In this document: positions 27,482-36,599 of the stretch, piece by piece | Numbering within the stretch: position 1 is the stretch's first letter | Layout: every line of letters begins with the position of its first letter | From: Microbacter sp049976245 | GTDB taxonomy: Bacteria; Bacteroidota; Bacteroidia; Bacteroidales; Paludibacteraceae | Direction of reading: 5' to 3' | Length of the DNA: 64,000 bases | NCBI GenBank assembly: GCA_049976245.1 | Contig: JBMFIQ010000010.1 | Coordinates: 9,289-73,288 of the forward strand | The notes under the pieces: generated by a model | Told to the model about the DNA's origin: nothing | Databases searched by the model: none | Seen by the model: the letters and a program-made list of their open reading frames with translations, nothing else | Translations under genes and position numbers: made by a program

Positions 27482-27982
27482 ATGGCAACTGTATTATTTG
27501 GAGGAAAACCTACCCCTTTGGCAGGAATTGAAATAAAAATTGGAGACATTGCTCCCGATGCAACTTTAATTGCAAAAGACTTGAGTGAAAAGCATTTGTC
27601 CGACTTCAACGGCAAGATAAAAATTCTTTCTATTTATCCAAGCATTGATACGTCGGTGTGTGCCACTCAAAACAGAAAATTTAACGAAGCAGCTTCATCA
27701 TTGAGTGATGATATTGTGATTCTGTCCATTTCTATGGATTTACCTTTTGCTCAGGGACGTTTTTGTGCGGCAGAAGGACTTGACAAAGTCATCACGCTTT
27801 CGGATCATCGTTATGCGGATTTTGGTTTGAAATATGGTTTTTTAATTGAGCCATTACGTCTTTTGGCTCGCGGAACAGTGGTTATTGACAAAAACAATGT
27901 GGTTCAACACGTTGAATACGTTCATGAGGTAACTACTGAACCAAACTACGAAGCAGCATTAGCTGTAGCCAAATCATTGTAA
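27482..27982 (+). CDS. tpx: Thiol peroxidase (2-Cys peroxiredoxin)
   Basis: 166-residue cytoplasmic peroxidase that reduces hydrogen and alkyl hydroperoxides with thioredoxin. The peroxidatic cysteine is C60 in SIDTSVCATQ and the resolving cysteine is C95 in GRFCAAEGL, the spacing characteristic of Tpx. The N-terminus GGKPTPLAG is also typical. It is a single-gene unit with its own promoter and terminator. With rubrerythrin at 52150, it points to an organism that tolerates but does not rely on oxygen. Confidence 0.96.
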   Translation: MATVLFGGKPTPLAGIEIKIGDIAPDATLIAKDLSEKHLSDFNGKIKILSIYPSIDTSVCATQNRKFNEAASSLSDDIVILSISMDLPFAQGRFCAAEGLDKVITLSDHRYADFGLKYGFLIEPLRLLARGTVVIDKNNVVQHVEYVHEVTTEPNYEAALAVAKSL

Positions 27983-28002
27983 AAGCTTTTTCTTTTTTTA
28001 TC

Positions 28003-28041
28003 AAAGCGTTTTGATGTGTGATACATGAAAACGCTTTTTTT
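28003..28041 (+). terminator. Terminator of tpx
   Basis: AAAGCGTTTT and AAAACGCTTTTTTT pair around a loop of about 15 bases and end in a T tract, starting 20 bases after the tpx stop. Confidence 0.75.
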
Positions 28042-28054
28042 GTCTCCCTATTGC

Positions 28055-28085
28055 TTGAAAAATTGACTTATTTTGCTTATATTCG
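28055..28085 (+). promoter_or_regulatory. Candidate promoter of the DPM1-type gene
   Basis: TTG at 28055-28057, 20 bases, then TATATTCG at 28078-28085 (one mismatch to TAnnTTTG). The gene starts at 28226, so the leader would be about 130 bases. Confidence 0.45.
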
Positions 28086-28225
28086 CAGCCTTATTTTATA
28101 TCTCATGGTCATTTATTTTTTGGCGAAGTTAGCCCAACTTTAGACAAGGAAAAACTTGAACAAAAATTTCCATCTGTTTCAATTATATTTAGCATCCTCA
28201 TTTCACCTTTTATTCAATCATTATC

Positions 28226-28975
28226 ATGACCTCTGACAGCGTAGTCATCATTCCCACTTACAATGAAAAAGAGAACATCGAAGCCATCATTCGAGCTGTT
28301 TTTTCTCTTTCAAAACCATTTCACATTTTGATCATTGATGATGGTTCACCCGATGGGACTGCCAATATTGTAAAATCATTGCAATCCGTTTTCTCCGATT
28401 CACTCTTTTTGCTCGAACGACAAGGAAAACAAGGATTAGGAACGGCTTACATTGCTGGTTTTCATTGGGCTATTGAACATCAATATGATTTCATTTTTGA
28501 AATGGATGCCGATTTTTCCCACAATCCCAATGACCTGTTACGTCTATACCAAGCCTGTACGGACGATCATGCCGATGTAGCCATTGGATCACGCTATGTC
28601 AACAACGTGGTCAATGTTATCAACTGGCCGATTGGACGAGTTATCATGTCCTACTTTGCCTCAAGTTATGTGCGTTTTATCACGGGAATGAAAATTTTCG
28701 ACACCACGGCGGGTTTCAAGTGCTATCGTAGAAATGTATTGGAAACCATCGAATTGGACAAGATTCGATTCAAAGGTTATGCTTTTCAAATTGAAATGAA
28801 ATTCACGGCCTATCAATGCGGGTTCCACATTGTGGAAGTCCCCATCGTTTTTGCCAATAGGGTTTTAGGTGTTTCAAAAATGAACGGAGGCATTTTTGGA
28901 GAAGCCTTTTTTGGCGTGATCAAACTCAAACTTCAAAGTTATTTTAGAAAATATCCCCGCAAAAAGATTGCCTAA
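28226..28975 (+). CDS. Polyprenol phosphate mannosyltransferase-like glycosyltransferase (GT2)
   Basis: 249-residue GT2 enzyme of the dolichyl/polyprenyl-phosphate mannose synthase (DPM1) type, which transfers a hexose from a nucleotide sugar to a lipid phosphate at the cytoplasmic face of the membrane. Seen: IIPTYNEKENI at residues 7-17, LIIDDGSPDGT near 40, EMDADFSHNP (the metal-binding DAD) near 91, and SRYV. No transmembrane extension is present, so it is the short DPM1 form. The donor sugar cannot be settled. It converges on mntH with only 4 bases between stops. Confidence 0.88.
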   Translation: MTSDSVVIIPTYNEKENIEAIIRAVFSLSKPFHILIIDDGSPDGTANIVKSLQSVFSDSLFLLERQGKQGLGTAYIAGFHWAIEHQYDFIFEMDADFSHNPNDLLRLYQACTDDHADVAIGSRYVNNVVNVINWPIGRVIMSYFASSYVRFITGMKIFDTTAGFKCYRRNVLETIELDKIRFKGYAFQIEMKFTAYQCGFHIVEVPIVFANRVLGVSKMNGGIFGEAFFGVIKLKLQSYFRKYPRKKIA

Positions 28976-28979
28976 TGGG

Positions 28980-30242
28980 TTATAAAGAACTGATCAATAA
29001 CCAAATATTTAATCCAATCACGATCAAGGCAATGATCCCCATGAGGATCATTGTTTGTTTTTTGTTGGCATAAACGCCCATGACTTTTGGAGAAGAAGTG
29101 AGATAAAATTGGGCTAAAATGGTGATTGGGAGTTGAATACTCAGGATCATCTGCGAAATAATCAGGGCATTCAACGGATTGGTCACAAAAAACAGCAGCA
29201 CTACCGCTCCAACAATTGAGATAAGAACCCCCAATTTTGAATGATTGTCGCGAATATCAAAAGGTTCGGCAAACAGTCCGGTAAAAATAGACCCACCTGC
29301 CATGCCGGAAGTAACGGAAGAGGCAATTCCCGAAAACAACAACGCAATGGCGAAAATATCTGAAGCACTTCGGCCTAAAAGCGGCGTCAACAACTGATGA
29401 GCCTGCTGCAATTCCGAAATGGCTTTTCCGGCTACAAAAAAAGTTGCCGCTGCCATGATAAACATGGCTAAATTGATTGCCCATCCGGCAATCATTGAAA
29501 AAAGGGTATCGAAAAATTCATATTTCAACAATTTTTGAATCGAAGCCGGTGTCCTTTTATTCAACTGACGACTTTGGATGATTTCGGAATGCAAAAACAA
29601 ATTGTGTGGCATCACCACTGCACCTAAAACACTCATAATCATCACTATTGATCCTGAAGGAACCTGAGGAACAAACGTATGAACGGCCACTTGCATCCAT
29701 TCAATGTGCACAAGGGATAATTCATAAATGAAGGAGATGCCGATGATAGAGACAAAACCAATGATCCAACGCTCAATCTTTCGATAGGAATTGGTGAAAA
29801 TAAAAAACAAAACCAGAATGGCGGATAACATCACGCCGATCATCATGGGAAGGCCAAAAAGCATTTGCAGGGCAATGGCAGCCCCTAATAATTCGGCCAG
29901 CGAAGTAGCGACCGATGCCAACACCGCAGAAATGATGACAGGACGCGACACCTTGCGAGGCAAGTGTTCATTGACTGCTTCCGAAAGGCACAATCCGGTG
30001 ACAATGCCCAAATGCGCCACGTTGTGTTGCAACACAATGAGCATCAACGTACTCAACGTAATGACCCATAAAAGAGAATAGCCAAACTCTGCACCACCTG
30101 CAAAGTTGGTTGCCCAATTTCCGGGATCAATAAAACCGACCGTAACCAATAAACCCGGCCCAATGTATTTAAAAATTTCAAATGCTTTCCTGGATGGATG
30201 ATGCGCACTTCGACGCCAATCTTTTTTTCTAAAAAACTTCAT
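28980..30242 (-). CDS. mntH: Nramp-family divalent metal transporter
   Basis: Proton-coupled Mn/Fe importer in the inner membrane. About 420 residues from the ATG at 30242 (MKFFRKKDWRRS); an upstream in-frame start at 30293 would add 17 residues with no family match. The core signature GFIDPGNWATNFAGGAEFGYSLLW holds the metal-binding DPGN, and the TM6 segment reads GAVVMPHNLFLHS with the MPH motif. Both place it firmly in the Nramp/MntH family. It is divergent from the photolyase gene. No MntR or Fur site could be identified. Confidence 0.9.
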   Translation of the reverse strand: MKFFRKKDWRRSAHHPSRKAFEIFKYIGPGLLVTVGFIDPGNWATNFAGGAEFGYSLLWVITLSTLMLIVLQHNVAHLGIVTGLCLSEAVNEHLPRKVSRPVIISAVLASVATSLAELLGAAIALQMLFGLPMMIGVMLSAILVLFFIFTNSYRKIERWIIGFVSIIGISFIYELSLVHIEWMQVAVHTFVPQVPSGSIVMIMSVLGAVVMPHNLFLHSEIIQSRQLNKRTPASIQKLLKYEFFDTLFSMIAGWAINLAMFIMAAATFFVAGKAISELQQAHQLLTPLLGRSASDIFAIALLFSGIASSVTSGMAGGSIFTGLFAEPFDIRDNHSKLGVLISIVGAVVLLFFVTNPLNALIISQMILSIQLPITILAQFYLTSSPKVMGVYANKKQTMILMGIIALIVIGLNIWLLISSL

Positions 30243-30314
30243 GTCTTTAATCATATTTTTCACAATGTTACAAATAAAAAAGAGAATACACAAGATGATA
30301 AACGCTTCTTTTTA

Positions 30315-30322
30315 TATCTTTG
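30315..30322 (+). promoter_or_regulatory. -7 box of the photolyase gene
   Basis: TATCTTTG matches TAnnTTTG and lies 49 bases before the photolyase ATG at 30372; no TTG at the -33 spacing. Confidence 0.5.
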
Positions 30323-30371
30323 TGACAAGCGTAAAATGGATTGAACTTCCAAACCAAATTGAATCAGAAGC

Positions 30372-31727
30372 ATGAACGGCATTGATCCAAGACGCATCAC
30401 GGTGCACAAAGCATCATCGCAGCCGATCAACGGCATTGTGGTTTATCGAATGAGTCGCGATCAGCGGGTTGAAGATAACTGGGCATTGCTTTTTGCACAG
30501 CAACTTGCCGACGAATCGGACGCCTTGCTGATAGTGGTATTCAATTTGTTGACGCACTATCCCAATGCCAACACGCGTTCTTTCGATTTCATGATGAAAG
30601 GTCTCCATGAAGTTGACCAAAAATTAGCCGCTTATCACATACCTTTCATCCTGCTTTGCCACGAGAAGCCTGAAGAAGGATTTGCCAACTTCATTCATGA
30701 AAATGGCGTTAAAGCCGTTGTATCGGATTTTGATCCCTTGCGACACAAGCAAACTTGGATTCAATTCATCAACAACATTCCACACATTGCTCATTACGAA
30801 GTAGATGCGCACAACATTGTTCCCTGTCGTTTCGTGTCGAACAAAGTCGAATTTGCAGCCTACACACTTCGAACAAAAATTCATCGATGGCTTGATGAAT
30901 TTCTGACTGAATTTCCTTCATTACATGAACAAAACCACAAAGCAAATTCCATGTTAAAATCCTGTTCGTGGGACGAAGCTACAAAAAAACTCAGCATGAT
31001 TGAATGCGTATCTCCTGTTGAATGGCTCTCACCGGGTTGCCAGGCAGCCAAAAAGATGCTTCAAACTTTCATGATGGAAAAATTGTCTTCCTACGACGAA
31101 AGGCGAAATCATCCTGAATGGGATGGACAATCCAATTTGTCGCCATACCTCCATTTCGGCCAAATTGCCGCACAACGTATTGCGTTGGAAATCATAAAAC
31201 AACCACGTTCAACTTCTCGCGAAGCATTTTTGGAAGAATTGATTGTTCGACGTGAATTAGCCGATAATTTTTGTTTTTACAACCCACATTACGATCAGAC
31301 GGAAGGATTCCCCGACTGGGCAAAAACAGACATGGCTGTTCATCAAAAAGACCCAAGAACCTATCTTTATTCGACGGAAAAATTGGAACAAGCCATGACG
31401 CACGATGCACTTTGGAATGCTGCTCAAATGGAACTGAAAAAACGAGGTAAAATGCACGGATACATGCGCATGTATTGGGCTAAAAAGCTGTTGGAATGGA
31501 GCGATTCACCTGAGACAGCCTTGCAAGTAGCCATTTACCTGAACGATAAATATGCTTTAGACGGACGTGATCCCAATGGCTATACCGGCATTGCATGGAG
31601 CATTGGAGGCGTTCATGACAGAGCCTGGTTTTCACGCCCGATCTTTGGCAAAATCAGGTACATGAGTTTCAACGGCTGCAGATCAAAATTCGATGTTGAT
31701 GCTTACATTCGTCAGCAAATGACATGA
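30372..31727 (+). CDS. phr: Class II deoxyribodipyrimidine photolyase
   Basis: 451-residue flavoprotein that splits cyclobutane pyrimidine dimers with blue light. The N-terminal VVYRMSRDQRVEDNWALLFAQ is the hallmark of the class II (animal/plant-like) branch rather than E. coli PhrB. The C-terminal FAD domain shows ERRNHPEWDGQSNLSPYLHFGQ-type residues around 240-262 (key SNLSPYLHFG) and the WAKKLLEWS segment. It is a lone gene convergent with ispG. Together with the carotenoid cluster it suggests exposure to light. Confidence 0.93.
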   Translation: MNGIDPRRITVHKASSQPINGIVVYRMSRDQRVEDNWALLFAQQLADESDALLIVVFNLLTHYPNANTRSFDFMMKGLHEVDQKLAAYHIPFILLCHEKPEEGFANFIHENGVKAVVSDFDPLRHKQTWIQFINNIPHIAHYEVDAHNIVPCRFVSNKVEFAAYTLRTKIHRWLDEFLTEFPSLHEQNHKANSMLKSCSWDEATKKLSMIECVSPVEWLSPGCQAAKKMLQTFMMEKLSSYDERRNHPEWDGQSNLSPYLHFGQIAAQRIALEIIKQPRSTSREAFLEELIVRRELADNFCFYNPHYDQTEGFPDWAKTDMAVHQKDPRTYLYSTEKLEQAMTHDALWNAAQMELKKRGKMHGYMRMYWAKKLLEWSDSPETALQVAIYLNDKYALDGRDPNGYTGIAWSIGGVHDRAWFSRPIFGKIRYMSFNGCRSKFDVDAYIRQQMT

Positions 31728-31805
31728 ATGACTCCACTTCCAACGCTTCATTTTGGTTTGTTGAACATGCAAGGTTTATCCCGAAATGAAAAGAAATTTA
31801 TTTGA

Positions 31806-33905
31806 TTACTTGTCAAAAAATGCACCGACAGGCGGAAGCATCCACTCCTCCAACAAAGGATGCTCATGTCGGACAAAGGCGAACGTTATTCCTTGATCAT
31901 TAACCCAAATGCCTTCTTTATCATTGAATTGCAAATGACCTTCTTTGAAGATGCGTTCATGATGCGCAGCATCATTGGTCATCGAGATAAAGTTCAATGC
32001 CAACACTTCATGCGTCGATTTTGAAGCCAAAAACCATTGATATCGATCAGCAGGAAAAGCATTTTTCGGCACATCTAACCGTTTAATTTCAAAAAGCGTA
32101 AATTCTTCTTGATCGAAATAAAACAACGGTTCAAATTGCTGATAAAACAACTCATTTGAATGACGAATGTAATCCAACAACTTTTCAACGGCCTCTTCTT
32201 CGGGAATGTTCTTTTCAATGCATTGATGATGATGGTAAAGGCTGACTTTCCCTTTTGCGGCGCCAACATAACCAAAATCGGCATCGGCCATTTCACCCGG
32301 CCCGTTCACAATGCATCCCATCACGCCAATTTTCAAGCCCACCAAATCTTTGGTTGCTTCTTTTACACGAGCCAATGTCGATTGCAAATCAAACATGGTT
32401 CGCCCACAGCCGGGGCAAGAAATGTACTCGGTTTTGGAAATGCGCACACGGGCTGCCTGCAAAATGCCAAATGAGGTATCAACAACCGACGAGGAAGGCA
32501 AAGCGTAATTTTCCAACAACACGCCGTCACCAAAACCATCCAACAACAAACTACCAACATCGACCGACGCCTGAATTTGAAAATACTCCTCATCAGCTTC
32601 GTTGTAAACACGATGAATGATTACGGGCGTTTCACACCGATGAATCGTCAACTGATGAAAAAAAGCCCTCATTTCGCCTGTTGCATTGAGATGAGGCGAT
32701 GACAACAAAATCACGACATTGTTGGATTCTTTCAAATGCTGTATGCGTTCAGCTGTTAAATCGCTCCATTGCATTTTTACCAAAAACCACGTATCCCGCC
32801 GATCTTTTGCTTTTTCCCATTCCGAAACGCAAAGCGCGGGATGATCACTCAACAGGTGATCAGGATGCAAACGAAACGTACCGTTTGATGAAGCCATCAC
32901 AATCGGAGGATAATGCGCACCTATTTTATTCACGGCAGAAGTTTTGCGTCGATGATATGCGTACGGATTAAACGAAGGATCAACTTGAGCTGCAATGCGG
33001 GGATGATGAAGGCGTTGTTCAACATATTGCACCAATTTCTTGGCCACGGGAATCTCTTTTTCAGGATCTTCGCTCAATGAAACCCTTATGGTATCGCCAA
33101 TGCCGTCGATCAACAAAGCGCCTATGCCGACAGCCGATTTAATTCGACCATCTTCACCATCACCCGCTTCGGTTACTCCCAAATGCAGCGGATAATGCAT
33201 GCCTTCCTCCTGCATTGTTTTGATAAACAAGCGCACCGTCTGAACCATCATCAATGTGTTGGAGGCTTTGATGGAAATCACCACGTTGTTAAAATCATCG
33301 TCACGACAAATGCGTAAAAACTCCATGCACGATTCCACCATGCCTTGGGGCGAATTGCCGTACCGGCTCATGATCCGATCCGACAACGATCCATGATTGA
33401 CTCCAATGCGCAAAGCGGTATGATGAGCCTTGCAAATGGAAAGCAAAGGCAAAAGACGCACACGAATTTTTTCAATTTCCTTACGATAGGATTCGTCTGT
33501 ATAGTCAATTTGGCGGAAAGTTCGTCCGGCATCAACAAAATTACCCGGATTAATTCTGACTTTCTCCACAAATTGTGCCGCCACTTCAGCAGCGTTCGGA
33601 TTGAAATGAATGTCTGCCGAAAGCGGCTGATGATAACCTCGATCCGACAACCCTTGGCGTATGGCATGAAGATTTTCGGCTTCACGAATACCTTGAGCCG
33701 TTAATCGAACCAGATCGGCCCCTGCATCAAAAATGCGCATGGCCTGAGCTATGGAACTTTCCGTGTCCATGGTCGAAGTGTTCGTCATCGATTGAACCGC
33801 AATGGGATGGTTTTCACCTAATTTTAAATGTCCAATGGACACTTCGATCGAGGGAAAACGGTGATAATTAAATAAATTCTCACAATATAATGATTGATTA
33901 TTCAT
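31806..33905 (-). CDS. ispG: 4-hydroxy-3-methylbut-2-enyl diphosphate synthase, long form with extra C-terminal domain
   Basis: 699-residue IspG (GcpE), the [4Fe-4S] enzyme that makes HMBPP in the MEP isoprenoid pathway. The TIM-barrel part begins VQSMTNTSTMD and includes RINPGNFVD and GVNHGSLSDR. A large insert separates it from the cluster domain, in which ISCPGCGRTMFD and GVMGCIVNGPGEMADADFGYVG give the three cysteines and the glutamate ligand. The insert form is normal for Bacteroidota, Chlamydia and plants. After the cluster domain, residues 588-699 are a tail of about 112 residues not usual for IspG. Its product feeds the carotenoid operon nearby, though they are not cotranscribed. Confidence 0.95.
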   Translation of the reverse strand: MNNQSLYCENLFNYHRFPSIEVSIGHLKLGENHPIAVQSMTNTSTMDTESSIAQAMRIFDAGADLVRLTAQGIREAENLHAIRQGLSDRGYHQPLSADIHFNPNAAEVAAQFVEKVRINPGNFVDAGRTFRQIDYTDESYRKEIEKIRVRLLPLLSICKAHHTALRIGVNHGSLSDRIMSRYGNSPQGMVESCMEFLRICRDDDFNNVVISIKASNTLMMVQTVRLFIKTMQEEGMHYPLHLGVTEAGDGEDGRIKSAVGIGALLIDGIGDTIRVSLSEDPEKEIPVAKKLVQYVEQRLHHPRIAAQVDPSFNPYAYHRRKTSAVNKIGAHYPPIVMASSNGTFRLHPDHLLSDHPALCVSEWEKAKDRRDTWFLVKMQWSDLTAERIQHLKESNNVVILLSSPHLNATGEMRAFFHQLTIHRCETPVIIHRVYNEADEEYFQIQASVDVGSLLLDGFGDGVLLENYALPSSSVVDTSFGILQAARVRISKTEYISCPGCGRTMFDLQSTLARVKEATKDLVGLKIGVMGCIVNGPGEMADADFGYVGAAKGKVSLYHHHQCIEKNIPEEEAVEKLLDYIRHSNELFYQQFEPLFYFDQEEFTLFEIKRLDVPKNAFPADRYQWFLASKSTHEVLALNFISMTNDAAHHERIFKEGHLQFNDKEGIWVNDQGITFAFVRHEHPLLEEWMLPPVGAFFDK

Positions 33906-34063
33906 TTGTTTGAAATTTTTGTTTACTTGTGTAAGTGAGTTTTTACCAATAAATTGATAAAACTCGCGTTTAAAAAGTTTATTTATTTGACTTTCATCCG
34001 ATCAAAAAACACCATCGAGGTATGGAACAACTCCATTTTCATTGAATGCTAACTTGGGGCTCG

Positions 34064-34744
34064 TTAATGTTGAATGGGATGATGTTCCACATATCGACAC
34101 CACGAACGAAGGCCACAAGCATCACAAGAGGGTTTGCGCGCCATGCAGACATAACGGCCATGCAAAATAAGCCAGTGATGAGCTTTAGGCAATAATGCTT
34201 TTGGAAACAACTCGGTCAAAATTTTTTCCGTTTCGAGCGGCGATTTGGAATTGGTGGTCAATCCATAACGTTCGGCTACACGAAAAACATGCGTATCGAC
34301 GGCCATCACCGGTTGATGATGAATGATGGAAGCCACCACATTGGCAGTTTTTCGTCCAACACCTTTCAATGTTTGCAACGTTTCAGCATCGGCGGGAATT
34401 TTGCCGTCAAACTCCGTCATGACCTGTTGAGCCATTGCCACTAAATGACGGGCTTTGTTGTTGGGATAAGAAATGCTTCGAATCTGATTCAACACCTCTG
34501 CCTGTGATGCCTTGGCCAACTTTTCAACGGTAGGGAAAGTCTCAAAAAATGAGGTTGTGACCATGTTTACCCTTTTGTCGGTACATTGAGCCGAAAGCAT
34601 GACGGCAACCAACAACTCATAATCGGAACCATAATTTAATTCGCTGCGTGGATCAGGCATGTTCACCTCAAACCATTCAATAAGTCGATTGCAACGTTCC
34701 TGAGGCGTCAATTTCTCTTCTGTTTTCAAATCGTCCTTTTTCAT
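34064..34744 (-). CDS. nth: Endonuclease III
   Basis: 226-residue DNA glycosylase/AP lyase for oxidised pyrimidines. The helix-hairpin-helix reads LKGVGRKTANVV with catalytic K132, and D150 lies in AVDTHVFRV. The [4Fe-4S] ligands C200, C207, C210 and C216 follow the C-x6-C-x2-C-x5-C rule. It follows the GNAT gene by 34 bases on the same strand. Confidence 0.97.
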   Translation of the reverse strand: MKKDDLKTEEKLTPQERCNRLIEWFEVNMPDPRSELNYGSDYELLVAVMLSAQCTDKRVNMVTTSFFETFPTVEKLAKASQAEVLNQIRSISYPNNKARHLVAMAQQVMTEFDGKIPADAETLQTLKGVGRKTANVVASIIHHQPVMAVDTHVFRVAERYGLTTNSKSPLETEKILTELFPKALLPKAHHWLILHGRYVCMARKPSCDACGLRSWCRYVEHHPIQH

Positions 34745-34778
34745 TTTAGCTCCATGTAAGCCAACTGCCGTTCGAAAA

Positions 34779-35333
34779 TCAATCGGGCAAATTTACTTGA
34801 TAGACATATTGATACAACCGTTGTTTGATGATGTTACAATCGGAATGCGACGCGGCCGACGAATCGCCAAACAGCATGAGATGTAATGGCACAGCCGCTT
34901 TCTCCTTGTCATATGGCGGTTGAAGATAATCGACGTCGCACAAGGAAAAACCGTGACGCTCGTAAAAGGCAATGCGCCTTTCGGCAAGGCTTGATGTGGG
35001 TTTTTCCACTTCAATGACCACGTTGGCGTTAACCCGTTGAAGAAAACGATGCATTGCATCCGTCCCCACCCCATTGCCACGAAACGAATGAATAACCGCA
35101 AAATGTTCGATGTAATGAAACGATTTCAGATCCCAAACATTGAAAATGCCAACAGGCCTTTGTTCAACCGTTAAAACATAAGGCGAAAAAGAAGGCACAT
35201 TCAACAGCTGCTCCATTTGTTCAGCAGAGCGTCTTTCAACAAGCGGGAATGACGCTTCAAGGCAGGTCAACATAAACGACCATAAAGGATCACTTGCGGA
35301 GTGAATGATCTGAAAATGGAGCTTCATATTCAT
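34779..35333 (-). CDS. GNAT-family N-acetyltransferase
   Basis: 184 residues. The acetyl-CoA binding motif A is seen in FRGNGVGTDAMHRFL near residue 84, following the beta4 stretch IEHFAVIHS; the second half has RRIAFYERHGFSLCDVDY, a typical motif B. The substrate is unknown. The extra C-terminus of about 25 residues is not conserved in appearance. It lies upstream of nth and downstream of the nitroreductase (34-base gaps on both sides), so the three genes may form a loose operon. Confidence 0.85.
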   Translation of the reverse strand: MNMKLHFQIIHSASDPLWSFMLTCLEASFPLVERRSAEQMEQLLNVPSFSPYVLTVEQRPVGIFNVWDLKSFHYIEHFAVIHSFRGNGVGTDAMHRFLQRVNANVVIEVEKPTSSLAERRIAFYERHGFSLCDVDYLQPPYDKEKAAVPLHLMLFGDSSAASHSDCNIIKQRLYQYVYQVNLPD

Positions 35334-35343
35334 TTTAAATGCT

Positions 35344-35362
35344 GTTTAAATGCCATTTAAAC
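35344..35362. repeat. Short perfect inverted repeat between nitroreductase and GNAT genes
   Basis: GTTTAAAT, spacer GCC, ATTTAAAC: an 8-base perfect palindrome, within a stretch that repeats the TTTAAA core four times. It might be a protein-binding site or just low-complexity sequence. Confidence 0.4.
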
Positions 35363-35367
35363 AACAT

Positions 35368-35895
35368 TTAAAAGCCATTGTAATGGATTTTGCTCCTCAG
35401 CGTGTCATCCATGTGTCGAGGTTCCAATTCCTGTGCTTTATATCCGACAGCCACCATATCGAGAATGCGAAGATGATCAGGCACATACAAAATATTTCGA
35501 AGATAATCTTCGGCAGAAATGCGTTCATTGTGAGGACGTCGTGCCACTTGAACCCAACAACTTCCCAATCCAAGAGCTTCTGCCTCCAATTCGATAAACG
35601 CAGAAGCAATGGCTCCGTTTTCAATCCATGCATCGTTGCGCTGCGGATCCATGACCACCACAATGGCTAAAGGTGCATTGGCAATAAAACTGCTGCTTTG
35701 CTGCCGACACAAAGAGAGTTTCTGCAATAATTCAGGCTGATCCACCACAATAAACTCCCACGAACGGCTGTTTTTTGATGTTGGCGCAAGCAAAGCTGCT
35801 CTCAAGAGTTGCTCCACTTTTTCCTCTTCTACCGGTCTGTTTTCAAAACGACGAATGCTTCTTCGTTGCTCCATTAAAGGTATTAATGTGTCCAT
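35368..35895 (-). CDS. Nitroreductase-family protein
   Basis: 175-residue FMN-dependent oxidoreductase fold. The N-terminal RRSIRRFENRPV and LLRAALLAPTSKNSRSWEFIVV are classic nitroreductase blocks for FMN binding; LGSCWVQVARR lies in the second half. The physiological substrate is not predictable. It has its own -7 box about 90 bases upstream and a hairpin in the leader. Confidence 0.9.
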   Translation of the reverse strand: MDTLIPLMEQRRSIRRFENRPVEEEKVEQLLRAALLAPTSKNSRSWEFIVVDQPELLQKLSLCRQQSSSFIANAPLAIVVVMDPQRNDAWIENGAIASAFIELEAEALGLGSCWVQVARRPHNERISAEDYLRNILYVPDHLRILDMVAVGYKAQELEPRHMDDTLRSKIHYNGF

Positions 35896-35916
35896 TGATT
35901 TAAATTTTGTTTTTCA

Positions 35917-35938
35917 AACACGCTGCTTCAAGCGTGTT
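35917..35938 (-). promoter_or_regulatory. Hairpin in the nitroreductase leader
   Basis: AACACGCT and AGCGTGTT form a perfect 8-base stem with a 6-base loop between the promoter box (35986-35993) and the start codon (35895). There is no T tract, so it is not an obvious terminator. Confidence 0.4.
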
Positions 35939-35985
35939 GCGCTTGTTTGTTTCTCTTTTTTTGCACTCAGTTTTCTTTATCGATG

Positions 35986-35993
35986 CAAATATA
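35986..35993 (-). promoter_or_regulatory. -7 box of the nitroreductase gene
   Basis: TATATTTG on the minus strand matches TAnnTTTG; no TTG at the expected distance. Confidence 0.5.
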
Positions 35994-36310
35994 CGGCAAA
36001 ATCATTGCAATTGAATTGATCCGCTTTGAGCGAAACGTAAAAAACCGACTTCGTTTTTTTCACGCAGTTTCAGTGCAAAAAGTGAACCCATGATGAATTG
36101 ATCCTTTCAATCTACTTTGATGGTCAAGAAATGAGTTATCAATATCGATTTTAGTGATGAAAATAACCATTTGACAAGTTCCATACAACCTTTAAAAATC
36201 AAATATTTACGTAGGTATCAATCTGTTCATCAAAACGAGCAAGATGGATGTACGTTGAGCATGATTTTTTACATCACTTTAGTAACTCGACTAAAGATGC
36301 TTTAGCTTCA

Positions 36311-36379
36311 CGTCACAAGGTATTTATGATTACCGTCATAAGGTGCTTGTGATTACCGACGCATGGTGTTTGCGATTAT
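36311..36379. repeat. Three tandem 23-base repeats
   Basis: Units start at 36311, 36334 and 36357. Each follows CGtCaYAAGGTgYTTgtGATTAc with up to about six differences between units. There are no spacers, so it is not a CRISPR array. Confidence 0.7.
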
Positions 36380-36396
36380 CGATGAAGAGAAGATAT

Positions 36397-36448
36397 GAAA
36401 CGAGCCATAAAAAGAGCTTATGCTCAAGAAAATGACTATTTGGCGAGT
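36397..36448 (+). repeat. Left arm of a 52-base inverted repeat around crtI
   Basis: Begins GAAACGAGCCATAAAAAGAG and matches the reverse complement of 38211-38262 at 45 of 52 positions. The longest identical run is 20 bases (ATAAAAAGAGCTTATGCTCA). Part of the arm is also related to the direct repeat at 36159-36193. Confidence 0.8.
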
Positions 36449-36493
36449 TCCATACAACCTTAATCTTAAAAAATAAAATAGATGTATGAAAAA

Positions 36494-36524
36494 CTTCCCG
36501 CATGATTTCAATTCAAGCGGGAAG
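36494..36524 (-). terminator. Terminator of crtI
   Basis: Perfect CTTCCCGC/GCGGGAAG stem, read on the minus strand and followed by a T tract, 76 bases after the crtI stop. Confidence 0.8.
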
Positions 36525-36599
36525 CAATGCATCTGATCAAACCCTGATGTTCAAGGCTCATTTCGATAACAAAAAACTTTTGACGAAGCCCAACCTGTT

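Larger units (their letters stand above)
35994..36493. other. Gene-free region rich in short repeats
   Basis: About 500 bases without a convincing gene. It contains two direct copies of a 34-base motif (36159-36193 and 36428-36461, sharing AGTTCCATACAACCTT), three 23-base tandem repeats (36311-36379) and one arm of an inverted repeat whose other arm lies beyond crtI. See the separate entries. Confidence 0.6.

Noticed and set aside
36311..36379. Possible CRISPR array
   Set aside because: Only three units, contiguous with no spacers, and units diverge; no cas genes nearby.
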